A stretch of DNA of 64,000 nucleotides from Lotus japonicus (lineage: Eukaryota > Streptophyta > Magnoliopsida > Fabales > Fabaceae). This document shows, one piece after another, positions 1 to 9,989 of this stretch. The DNA is taken from contig NC_080041.1 in the NCBI RefSeq assembly GCF_012489685.1, forward strand, positions 108,965,760-109,029,759, written 5' to 3'. Both the position numbers and the translations under genes were made by a program. Positions within the stretch are counted from its first letter, which is position 1; every line of letters starts with the position of its first letter. Under the pieces are notes generated by a model. The model was given only the letters and a program-made list of their open reading frames with translations, was not told the DNA's origin and made no database searches.

Positions 1-1560
1 CCTGCATAAATAATGAGAAATTCCTTCAAAAAAATTATCCAAGACCAAAGATCTTTAATATTATTTTCTTGTATCCCTTTCTGCTATTCTTTTAACATGA
101 TTCTTTATGCACTAAGTAGCCACATGTCTAACATGTTACTTTTTAATGTCTGAATTGAGTCAGAGTTAAGATGGGATTAGCATTTTGGACTTGGAGCTTC
201 CCTACATACACCTAAACCATAATTCTGTTAAGCACTTGCTGTTCATGAAGAAAAGGAAAATGCTGTAGTTTTACATGGAGAATATATATATATAAAAAGC
301 ATTTAACCTGAGAAGCTAACTCAGCAGTGGGTGCCAGTATAACCACTCTAGGAGCTTGTGAAGAGGATTTACTACGTCCTTCGAGTTCTTCTTGTTTAAG
401 ACGCTGAATTATGGGTGCAAGATAAGCTAATGTCTTTCCAGAACCGCTTTGATCAGATATGACACAAGTCTTTCCAGCAATAACAGGACCAAATGCCATC
501 GCCTAAACATGACATAATCAAATTATTCAACATAAAACTCAGTTAAAATATAAAATCAAACCATAAATTAACATGCCCGTTTGGAAACACAGCTTAATTA
601 AGCGCTTATTCATAAGCTATTTAAAAAAAATTGAAATAAATCGAAAATATGCTATATATAAGCATAAGCTCTTTTTCATTAGCTACCCTGAGTAGCTTAT
701 GAAAAAAAGCTCAAAACAACTTATAGTAGGCCGTAAGCTGTTTGCATAAGCTCTCCCAAACACTGACATAAGAGTTTATGCTATCAGATAAACTCAAGTA
801 AGCACTTCCAAACAGGAAGAATCAGACCAACCTGTACATGGGAAGGGCGAGTAAAAGACTGGTTCTGGAGGGATTGAATGACATTGTCAGAGCAGCCTAT
901 ATCCTTGAAGGATTTGACACTGAAAAAGTTGTTGTCTGGCATTGATGGCTTTCTGTTATCCATTGGCGAATAAGGAACAGTAATTGTATCACCCCATCCT
1001 CTTCCTAATTTCGAATGAGAAGAAGAAGATGAAGAAGAAGAAGGTCGTCTTCCACCTGAATGACGAGAGGTTTGATGAGCTTCTTCTCTTTCTCTATTTT
1101 CAACAGTGGAATCTGTGAATGGTTGATGAGTGCTACTGCGTCTTTGATACTTGGCTCCACCTGAATGACGAGAGGTTTGATGAGCTTCTTCTCTTTCTGT
1201 TGCAACAGTAGAATCTGTGAATGGTTGGCGAGTGCTGCTGCGTCTTTGGTACTTGGTTCCAGCTGAATGATGAGAGGTTTGATGAGCTTGTTCATGTTCT
1301 TCAATAGAAGAAGAATCTGTGAATGGTAGATGACTGTCGCGTCTTTGGGGCTTGGTTCGGTGGATGAGAGCTTTGACTTGGTGAGCTTTGAGTCTTCCGA
1401 AACTGGAAGAAGGTTGTTTAAGATTGTTGTCGTCGGTGGTTGTGGGTGGATTGTGTTGGCGATTGGTGGCGGAGACATAGAAAGAGTGAAGTTGTCTAGA
1501 GTGGTTGAGGTTCGAAATTGAAGGAGGACGAAAACCTTGGCTCCCAACACCAACCACCAT
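1..1560 (-). CDS. RH50: DEAD-box ATP-dependent RNA helicase, RH50-like (5' part, runs off left edge)
   Basis: An ATP-dependent RNA helicase, probably of the plastid; the Arabidopsis RH50 family is linked to chloroplast rRNA processing. Exons on the minus strand are 832-1560 (243 codons, phase 0), 308-502 (65 codons), and a third starting at base 1 behind the acceptor at 2-3. Exon 1 encodes a Ser/Arg/His-rich N-terminal extension holding S-F-G-R-L-K-A and then the Q-motif region (F-K-D-I-G-C-S-D). Exon 2 carries motif I as S-G-S-G-K-T and motif Ia as P-T-A-E-L-A-S-Q. DEAD, SAT and the helicase C domain must lie left of the window. The start ATG at 1560 opens the frame. The N-terminal extension contains a three-copy tandem repeat, listed separately. 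Assignment to RH50 rests on the spacing S-F-G-R-L-K-A ... S-F-K-D-I-G-C-S-D ... A-M-A-F recalled for that family. Confidence 0.9.
576..816. mobile_element. MITE in RH50 intron 1 (TTATAAGC-rich family)
   Basis: An AT-rich segment wholly inside intron 1 (503-831). It is bounded by CCCGTTTGGAA on the left and TTCCAAACAGG on the right, an imperfect inverted terminal repeat. Repeated short words such as AAGCTTAT, CATAAGC and GCTTATGAA fill the interior. Related segments occur at 6305-6385 and 37411-37669. No coding capacity is seen. Confidence 0.6.
1052..1352 (-). repeat. Three tandem ~100-bp coding repeats in RH50 exon 1
   Basis: Direct repeats of 105, 102 and about 93 bp start at 1052, 1157 and 1259. 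They encode a 31-35 residue unit with E-E-A-H-Q-T-S-R-H-S-G-G followed by Y-Q-R-R-S-S-T and Q-P-F-T-D-S-T. All unit lengths are multiples of three, so the frame is kept. The outermost copy is the most diverged. The segment is low-complexity and lies outside the helicase fold. Confidence 0.88.
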
Positions 1561-1634
1561 TGCTTCTATTCTCTTCTTCTGCTACTGCTCCTGCTCGATA
1601 AACTACAATGAGAAGATAAGGAAGGAACGAGAGC

Positions 1635-1891
1635 TGGATTTGACACACCAACCATTAGATTTCACACCCCTAATTTTCGGATTTTCAAGTTCCGAATTAT
1701 TTCGGAATCTTAGATTCCGAAATTAATTCGTGATTTTTAGTTCAAAATACATCTAACACCACACTTTTGAGTAAAAAACTACACTTTTGAGTAAAAAAGT
1801 GCTTCGGAAACCTTATTTCCGAAATATTTCGGAAACTGAGTTTCCGTAAGTGGGGTGACATTTCTAATGATTGGGGTGTCAAATCTAATCC
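1635..1891. mobile_element. TIR element directly upstream of RH50
   Basis: Terminal inverted repeats start at GATTTGACACACC on the left and match the reverse complement of GGTGTCAAATC at 1875-1886. Each arm continues with a TTCCGAAAT-rich palindromic part. The centre holds two copies of ACACTTTTGAGTAAAAAA. The element begins about 75 bp 5' of the RH50 start codon, so it lies in the 5' UTR or core promoter. No clear target duplication is seen. Confidence 0.55.
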
Positions 1892-2074
1892 TCGGAAGGA
1901 ACCAACAAGTAAAAGAAAGGGGAATATAGCGACGGAACATTAGAGAGGGATGTACTCCGTCGCAAATAGCCTCATGTAGTATGCCTAAACTTAAATTTTT
2001 TGGTAACTAGTTTTATTTTTTACATCTCTTATCTTTGAGTGGTTAATAATAGCAATCAAGTGATTATTATTATT
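1892..2074. other. Spacer between TIR element and SINE
   Basis: AT-rich spacer; no gene, motif or repeat recognised. Confidence 0.5.
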
Positions 2075-2225
2075 ATTTTTTATTTTTTGGCCACTAGTCT
2101 CCACGAAAAAAGGGATCCCACATAACTAATCTGACTTAAGATATGTCCCTGACCACAAATGTATTATTTTTTTACCTCAGAGAGTATCGAACCCGGGCAA
2201 GAAGCCTTTAAATTAATGTATTGAA
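2075..2225 (-). mobile_element. tRNA-related SINE-like element, copy 1 (minus)
   Basis: The minus strand reads a pol III B-box-like GGGTTCGATAC, then ACATTTGTGGTCAGGGACAT, CAGATTAGT and a GTGGCCAAAAAA tail. The same order occurs on the plus strand at 15690-15870, so the two are copies of one family. No certain A box or target duplication is visible. Confidence 0.6.
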
Positions 2226-2289
2226 CACAAAGTGAAGTGGAATATCTTTATAGGTACAATGTAACCGAAAATACTGAAACTTGATTCTT

Positions 2290-3190
2290 ATTTAGAAAAC
2301 CGGACCGGTCACTAAACCGGTCAAGCTAGTGGTTTAAGGTTCAAAGGTCTAACCGGGGTTGAATCGGGGTCGAACCAATACTAATTAAATGATATTTTTA
2401 AGACTTTTTATATTATATGTTAAATAATATTTAATAATAATTATGATATCTTTGACTTAAAAAATTAAAAACACATATGATCGTACTGTTTTACTTCCTT
2501 CCCTTTAGGTTTAACTATTTGATAACAATGATTTGTGTGTATGCAAATAAAGGAAAAAATAAATCAAATGCAGTTTTTTTTTTTAAAAAAAAAAAGCAAA
2601 AGAAATTGGTTTTGTAGAAGCAGACTCATTTTTTTCTTTTTCGTCAAATGATAACCCCTTTTTTTAAGAAATAGTTTTTTTGATCGGTGAAAGTAGCTTT
2701 GTTAAAAAAAGCCCAAGAAGTAAGCCCATAATAAACCCTAAACATTAATGCACTCAAATAAGAACCTACACAGCCCCCAACCTCTTTCTCTCTTGTGCTG
2801 CGCAGCAACCAATTCTATTTCTCTCTGGTGCCTCTTCAATGTTTTCTCTCTTTGTGATAGAGGGAGGAGTCAAGGAAAAAAGAAGTTGTATCATCCTCAC
2901 TTACAAGAGAGATGACATATTTCATTTTTCTCAATTTTTCTACACTGACTTCTGTGCATACCATCTCTGGGAAAGGAAACCTTTTATTATCCAGAAACCA
3001 TTAATTTCACGAACCGAACTGAACCGGGGAACCACCGGTTTTCATCATCCGGTCAACCGATTTTTACCGGTTTTCCCGGTTCTTGACCGGTTCATAGTTG
3101 CTCCGGTTTTATGGCTGTTCCAGACCGGTAGTGACACCGGTTCCCGGTCGAACCGGTCGGACCGCCCGGTCCGGTTCGATTTTCAGAACA
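2290..3190. mobile_element. CCGG-rich inverted-repeat element, likely non-autonomous transposon
   Basis: Both ends are dense in ACCGGTT/GAACCGG words. The left end (2298-2375) has AAACCGGACCGGTCA. The right end (3008-3185) has GACCGCCCGGTCCGGTT, largely the reverse complement of the left. The interior is AT-rich. The open frame at 2839-3207 reads through the CCGG repeats and has no protein-family features. Superfamily not determined. Confidence 0.5.
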
Positions 3191-3648
3191 TTGCTTATTA
3201 CTATTAGAAAGGAAGAGTAAACTTGCCAATGACATCAATGTAGAAAACACTCGACCATGTTTGTGAAATATGTTTTTTTTTTAATTATAAAACCATAGGA
3301 AACTATTTTTCAAAAACAAATATAGAAAAGAAGCCAGACTGAGAAAATCTACAAACTTGAACTACAACAAGACAAACAAAAGTCACACCATGCCTCTAAA
3401 CTATGAAAACTAAGACTGTCGGGCACAGTAAATCTATAAAGATGAATCCCGAGTAAATGACAACCCAGGCACATACAGAGCACAAGCGCGGTCTCGAACT
3501 CCGATTTTAAGTTACATATACTACGAGTTTGATATAACATCATAAAGTCACAAACAACAGGTAGCTGAGCATCTTAGTGTTCTTAAAGCTCTCAGCAAAT
3601 CCAGATTCAGACAATAACTTTATTAAGTAATCCATGTCATGTCAGCCA

Positions 3649-6600
3649 TTATGTGCTGAAACTAGGATTAACACTTTGCATTTGGCGATTAAGTTCTCCC
3701 AGGAAGTCTAGCTGTGACACAGAAGGGGGTGCACTTGCAGCTGGGGACATAATCTGAGAGAGAAAGAAAGAAAATAATAATATTAAAATCACAAAATGTC
3801 ACATGTGACGGTAAGAGTAAGAAGGGAAAGAGTTCATATAAAGCTTACCTGATGAGGGAGTCTGAAATGAGTCCACACTGATGTCCCACCCGAATACATA
3901 ACTGGCTTTTCTGAAATGCGTACGTGTTAATAGAAAACAATTAATCCCATGTTTCGAATTATTTCTACAATTGATTTCTAAAGCCAAAATAAATTATGGG
4001 ATGAAAATTATGTGAGTAGCTTCGGAGTGTCATAATTGATTCTGAGGAAAAAGAAGTTGATTCAAACATGCCATAAATAGCAGGCTTTGTGCCAGCAATA
4101 CAGAACACAACATCACACCACTAGTTACAAATGCACAAGGGAAGAAAAGCATTTATTAAGTCACTTGATTAGGGTCGCCAAAACTCTCACAAGTGTCTCA
4201 ATTCTCAATCATGGAGGAAACAAAAAATTTCCAATTGGTAATATACAACTTCAATTAAATGTTTCAAAATCACCGGACTATGACTACATGAGCAAGATCT
4301 TCGAATTTGGTCATTGGAAGAAATTACTAGAAAGGAAGAAAAGTTATCAAGTCAAAGAGACTTAACAACTAACAAGATCCCAGATTACTAGAGTTAATAG
4401 TACTTGTTTTTCATTATTTGCAATTCAGTATAAATGCAATTCACTCATAAGAAACTGCCAGCCAAACAGTAGTTTCTAGATAGTACATATCCTTTCATAG
4501 TTTCACTGATGACCTAACTCAATTCACTAAAAACTTTTGAGGCATCCAAAACATGTTTGAGCTCATTTCCATCACTACCAAATATTATAAACAAAGTGGC
4601 AAATATTCACAAAAGCAAAAGCTTGTCATTTTTCATGGTTGCCCACTAACCAGGTGAATCTTTGGAGTTATTGTAGGACTGTATTGCAGCTGTCCAACCT
4701 GCAAACAGAAATTCATGGCCAACTTAGATTGCACGCAATGTTAACCAAGGATATGAACAAAACAGGGCTATAACAGTAAATGAACAACTCATTCCCCATC
4801 GCACCTCCCTTTCTCTCCATAATCCAATAATTTTAAGTTGTACTTTGTGGAGAGTTAAATAGTTAAAATATTGAAGACAATAGAATCTTTAATCAAACAA
4901 AAAGTATGGAATCATGTAAGCAGAGAGTTAAAGCAAACCGTATAGTCATTATAAGAAAAATTTCTTTGGACTTGGGAGTTGGTAATCATCTGTTAGGATA
5001 CTAACTGAATCCAGACAAATACTTTTGAAATCAAACAAGAATAAATGAGCATAAACCATATTAGATAAAACTAAAAGTAGGCTTAGGCATCCTCTTTTGA
5101 CCAACAAGCTCTAAGAAACCATCAGGATCAATATACCCCAAAAATCTGCATATCTCAATCCATTCCTTTGTATATCAATAGAAGGTATCTGTCATTTGTT
5201 ACTAACTCACAGTACTGTTCTAACAAGAAAGCCTGAGCCTGAGGATTATGAAAATCATCAGAAAAAAGAATACACAATTATTCAATATATACAAGTTCTC
5301 TTTAGAAAAAGTTATGGTATACTTACGATCATTAAGAAGCTGAGAAGCTGCACTGCAACTACATCCATCTAAAGCTACGAATCTTGAATAAGGATTCTCA
5401 TTAACAAGATTACTGCTCACAGCATCTATGCGATCTTGAACTTGAACATTTCTTGAAGAAGCAAATTGGTTCTTTTCTAAATCATTCCCAATACTATTTG
5501 TCCGATCGAGACGATCTACAGAATTTGAAAGAAGCCAACCAATATCTAGAAATTAGAAATTAACCAAATAAAACAGGAATTGGCAGAAAATGGGCCAAAA
5601 GATTAGCCATTGCTTGGGGGCATAGTAGTCAATCCCGGATAGCGGTGCGTAGCAGCCAGCCCCAAAAGTGGGATACCATCATAGCAGGATAGCGCATAGC
5701 AGGATGACCGCTATTCAGATTTTTTATATAATTAATAGTTTAATACTATATACATATAAATGCCAAACAATGTCAAATATTGCCTAAAATTCATAACATT
5801 CATAATAGAAATAAAAATCATAAGTCTTGAACAATAACACACAACTAAAAACCACTCAAAAGCAAGGTAAAGAAGTCGGATTTGCAAGTTTGACCTAAAA
5901 TGGCCTTGAGAAGTCCTAAAATGCCCCTAAAAAGGTTCCCCAACGATTTAAAACCGAGGGGCTTGAGTCATTTTTTCCTTCGTCCTTATAGTGTCGCTAT
6001 TCCGCGATCTGCCGCTACGGCCGCTATTGTGAAGTGCGCCACTATTTCATCTCCATAGCGGCAGGGAGCCGCTACGCCGCTATTGTGAAGTGTGCCGCTA
6101 TTTCATCTCAATAGCAGCAGGGAGGCGCTACGCTGCTGTAGCGCGCTATTGACTACTATGCTCGCGGGTGATTATGTACATGAGAAATGTAAGGTTGTTG
6201 ATTGAGAACAGGCACTGAAATAAGTATCCTCTCATTCTTTTCACAATAGAAAATGAGTAAATTAATCAAGGAAATGAAACTAATATAAAAAATGAGAAAG
6301 GATTAAGGCTACATTTGAGTAAACAATTTAATTAAGCTCTTATGACAATAAGCACTTATCACATAAGCACTCAATCAATTCCAAAACTGACTCATCATAG
6401 CAGGGAATGGTACATTGACATGGGGGCGAATGAGAGGGTAAGATTGAAGTTATATATAAGGAAAGCAATTAAGCAATAGAAAGTTGAGTTAAAAAAGGAA
6501 GTGAATATGTTAGAATCGTAAACCTAAACCTAAACCTAGCTAAGAGAAACATGGAAATGATGAAGGAGTGAACAAACCAGATGATTTGCGCCTGTTGGTA

Positions 6601-6767
6601 GAACGATTCCTGCAAAACGACAATGAAAGAGAGAGAGATTAAAAATTGATGATGGAGAAGAAGAAAGGGGTGGTGGCAATAGCAAATCAGCAATACTACC
6701 TCTGATTGGGAGGAGCATATCGCTTGACCGATTCCGATGGTGGAGCAGGGTGAAGGTTTTCAAGCAT
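3649..6767 (-). CDS. Conserved plant protein of unknown function (6 exons, 167 aa)
   Basis: Exons on the minus strand are 6700-6767, 6578-6609, 5327-5515, 4651-4698, 3849-3910 and 3649-3753. Every junction is GT-AG and the phases join to 504 nt (167 codons plus stop). The protein is hydrophilic with no signal peptide or membrane segment. Its N-terminus has the basic stretch S-V-K-R-Y-A-P-P-N-Q-R-N-R. The middle has a Cys/Ser patch (D-G-C-S-C-S), then W-T-A-A-I-Q. The C-terminus is L-D-F-L-G-E-L-N-R-Q-M. I recall the S-V-K-R-Y-A-P-P-N-Q-R-N-R motif in small plant proteins without assigned function, some annotated as SCL11-related, but no GRAS domain is present and I assign no function. Start ATG at 6767 is the first in the exon. 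Intron 2 carries a 542-bp TIR element and intron 5 falls just past a MITE. Confidence 0.82.
3946..4073. mobile_element. MITE family B copy in an intron of the 167-aa gene
   Basis: Bounded by CATGTTTCGAATT and GTTGATTCAAACATG, imperfect inverted ends. It contains CAATTGATTTCTAAAGCC and AATTGATTCTGAGGAAAAAGAAG. The same words recur at 29262-29478 and 29850-29972. Confidence 0.55.
5620..6161. mobile_element. Non-autonomous TIR transposon with GC-rich tandem repeats
   Basis: The left end GCATAGTAGTCAAT (5620-5633) is the exact reverse complement of ATTGACTACTATGC at 6148-6161. The right third has two tandem ~55-bp units rich in GCCGCTATTGTGAAGTG and CCATAGCGGCAGGGA (about 6022-6133). The left third has similar GATAGCG/GCATAGC words. 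Lies in intron 2 of the 167-aa gene. Flanks give no clean target duplication. Confidence 0.75.
6305..6385. repeat. Fragment resembling the TTATAAGC-type MITE
   Basis: ACATTTGAGTAAACAATTTAATTAAGC and AAGCACTTATCACATAAGC words match the style of the elements at 576-816 and 37411-37669. Short and without clear ends. Confidence 0.35.
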
Positions 6768-7046
6768 CTCCCCCTCTCTAAGAGTCTGACGAGTGAGTGA
6801 AGATTTGTGATCGAGAGAGAGTTGAGTTTGTGCTACACAGCTACACACAGACGAGAGAGAACAGAACAGACCGCGAACCGTCCTTTCCTTTTTCCTTCCT
6901 TTGACCTTCTACTCACACCTTCCAAATTACTATTTCATTTTTCATCATGCATTTTTAGTTGATAAAAAACAAAATTCATGCATTTTATCTCTTTAGTCAA
7001 AATGAAAAATTATTAAAAAATTATTAAATTTTAATAAATAATTACT
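6768..7046. other. 5' UTR and upstream region of the 167-aa gene
   Basis: Pyrimidine-rich on the minus strand next to the ATG, as in plant 5' leaders (to about 6900), then AT-rich spacer up to the copia target site. No certain TATA box identified. Confidence 0.45.
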
Positions 7047-7051
7047 GTTAT

Positions 7052-7250
7052 TGTTATGAATATTTGGATGTCCATCAGAGTTAAGAGTCCATGGGTCAGG
7101 CTCACATGTATACTTGTTCAACACTCTAAACCTAATAGTATAAATACAAGGGAGTTTGCACCTAGTAGAGCATCTCCATCACACTATTTCTCTATCTTTT
7201 GTTCCTCTATTCTCCTCTCTTATTTAGTTGTTTACTCTTTATTCATAACA
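7052..7250 (+). repeat. Copia 5' LTR
   Basis: 199 bp, TG...CA with ten-base inverted ends. Contains a TATA-like AGTATAAATACAAGG near 7138-7152, the likely transcription start region. Confidence 0.95.
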
Positions 7251-7431
7251 CGTTATCAGCACGATAGTCTCTCCATAAAATTCTCAATTCCTGAGTGAAA
7301 AAGTAAGTACCACTTCCAGAGTAAGTACCACATCCATGTGGAAGATTATAATTTTATAATTTTTTTCTTCTTCTTCTTTCTTCTTCTTTTTCTTCAAATC
7401 ATTTATCTATGAGTCAAAAGTACTATAGTAA

Positions 7432-8136
7432 TAAGCATGAATCCTGAAGATTCATAGCCTTACAGTCCATAAGTACTGTAATTGAATTATTTTGCATGAA
7501 TCAGGAAGATTCATAGCCTTACACTCCAGAAGCACTGTAATTGAATTATTTTGCATGAATCATGAAGATTCATAGCCTTAGCCTTACAGTCCAGAAGCAC
7601 TGTAATAATAAGGAATCATGAAGATTCATAGCCTACAATCCAGAAGCATTGTAGTTGAAATATTTTGAATGAATTTTCACTACGTGTCTAGAAGTACCGT
7701 AGTAATAAATATGAATCCTGAAGATTCATAGTCTTACAGTCCAGAAGCACTGTAATTAAATTATTTTGAAAGAATCATGAAATTTCATAGCATTACAGTC
7801 CAGAAGCACTGTAATAAAGAATCATGAAGATTCATGGCCTACGTGTCTAGAAGCACATAGTGCAATTTTCAAAATATGAATCCTGAAGATTCATAACCTA
7901 CGAGTCTGGAAGTACCGTAGTTGATTTTTAAAATATGAATCCGGAAGATTCATAACTATGAGTACAAAAGTACCATTATAATTTTTTTATGAATCATGAA
8001 GATTCATAACCTACGAGTCGAGAAGTACCGTAGTGCAATTTTTTTAAAATTTGAATCCTGAAGATTCATATCCTACGAGTCCATAAGAATTGTATTGAGA
8101 TATATTCTCATTGAGCTATGAGTTCAGGAGTACCAT
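7432..8136 (+). repeat. Array of alternating hairpins in copia leader (about 12-13 units)
   Basis: About a dozen degenerate tandem units of roughly 45-65 bp. Each typical unit holds two palindromes in a fixed order. Hairpin 1 is ATGAATC-ctgaa-GATTCAT, with the loop varying among ctgaa, atgaa, aggaa and cggaa. Hairpin 2 is TACAGT-ccagaagc-ACTGTA or TACGAG-tcgagaagta-CCGTA. Stem changes in hairpin 2 are often matched on both sides (TACAGT/ACTGTA against TACAAT/ATTGTA). Every frame is closed by stops, so this is not a protein repeat. Confidence 0.85.
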
Positions 8137-9499
8137 AGCTTGAATACACACAAAAAAAAAAGTTCATGAAGAACTAGAAACTAATATGGATACTTGAATG
8201 TAAGAGAGAAATTGCTCTGCATCTCTTTACATATCATCTTCATTCCTTCCTTGATGTGTATGGAGTATTATTGAATCTTGCCACTAAAGTGGAAGAGATA
8301 AAGAAAGGTCATGAGATACATCAAGAAGAAATCAAGAAAAGAATCATAAATATACTATATTTAAATCTTTTAAATTGAATTGATCTCTTGAATTTTGTTA
8401 CTTTTAAAACAGTTCTATGATGACAAGATTTTAATATATATATATATATATATATTTATTGTGCTATTAATTTTGTCACATTTTTTTTTCCTTCTTCTTC
8501 TCAAAACTTTCAATTATTAAAGTCGTTTCTTTTCCAGATTTTTTTTAATATGTGGATATCTTTTTATTATACTCATTGATTCATAAAGGAATATATTCTC
8601 AATTTACGTTTATAATGAGTGCTTGATTTTAAAACTAGATACTACGGAAAAAATTTATATGATATCAATTGATTTTGAAGCTCTTAATAAAACTAGAATC
8701 GAAGGGTAATTGTAGAAACATTTGTATGTGGATGTACTATTTTATTTAGTACATAAATCTTTATTAAATCTTAAAGGATTTTTTTTAATGTGTAAATATT
8801 TATGAGATCATGAAGAGAGTATATTTAGGAATAATTCTATGAGTTTGTTATAAAATTATTTTCGTTATTTATGACAAACAAATTTATTTACATGTATTTG
8901 AACTTCCTTTTTGTATGATAAAAGAATATTTAAACAAACTTAGTTGTTTGAAATAAACAAAAAAAGACCTTATAGTCTTTTGTCAATACATTATAGTTCA
9001 TGAAGAACTATATCGTTATCATTGGTCAAGTTGATTGAAAGATATGTATCTATCATGTAAGCTACAGAAGTAGCTATATTAAGGAAGGATTGAGATATTC
9101 CCTGAAGTGAATATTTCAACAAACATGACAAAAGTTGTGATCATTTAGATCAACGCATGGTTAAATGTCCCTGAAGGACATCCAATGGCATATATGGTAT
9201 TGTTTCATGAAATGAAACTTTTGTGGTTGCTCTCTAGAAGAAGCCTATGAAATTTCAAAGCAATATTTTAAAATGGATCATTGACACTCTTGAATAGATT
9301 CATAGATCAATAATATTATATTTTTGCAAGAAACAACCCAAATGCGGTTGGAATCATAGAAGTGATATTTGAATCAATGGTTGATGTGACCATGATAATG
9401 ACTCCTTATATCGGAAGTCTTCCTGACACAATGTGGTGGTCAGTCGACGTGTCCTATTGGCACGGTGATGAAGCAAATTGCAGTGCAATTGCTAATAGC

Positions 9500-9597
9500 T
9501 TGCTAAGGGGGAGCATAATAATGTGTTTGTGACTCACACTTAGGGGGAGAATAATGTGTTTGTGACTCACACTTAGGGGGAGAATGTTGAGAATTAA
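9500..9597 (+). repeat. Tandem GGGGGAG-containing repeat inside copia element
   Basis: A ~40-bp unit, ATAATGTGTTTGTGACTCAC plus ACTTAGGGGGAGA, is repeated about twice. Three GGGGGAG purine blocks resemble polypurine tracts, and the following TGTTGAGAATTAAAG resembles an LTR start, so a nested LTR fragment is possible. Confidence 0.45.
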
Positions 9598-9989
9598 AGT
9601 GTGAGTTACAGTCTCACATTGGCGCATGATCTCATGCCTTCTACTCCCCTTATCACCCCCTAAATTGATATCAAAGTATACAGATGTAAAGAGCATATAT
9701 AAACATTGTTGCTAGATATTGCTTGGATTGGTAGTAATCCAGAGATGTCAAACCTATTGAGTTTTTCCATGCGATGGATATGAGTTAAAGGAAATTATGA
9801 GATGCAATACTCATCTTGTGACACAACTGTCATGTACACAAATTCCTTATTAATTTGAAAGTCTTGAAGGACTTTATTTACATCTAATTGATGTAACGAT
9901 AAACTATGGGTTGAAAATATCAAAATGCTTAAAGGATTTAAAACGTCAGAAAATTTTACTTCAAACATTGAAGTATTATTTTGAATGAG

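Noticed and set aside
7056..7298. 80-codon frame and its twin at 12765-12986
   Set aside because: Both are translations of the copia LTR.
7432..8136. CRISPR-like array
   Set aside because: Units are degenerate, lack unique spacers of constant length and lie in a plant retrotransposon leader; the pattern is paired palindromes.
9454..9696. 80-codon minus-strand frame in copia
   Set aside because: Produced by the tandem GGGGGAG repeat; no domain.
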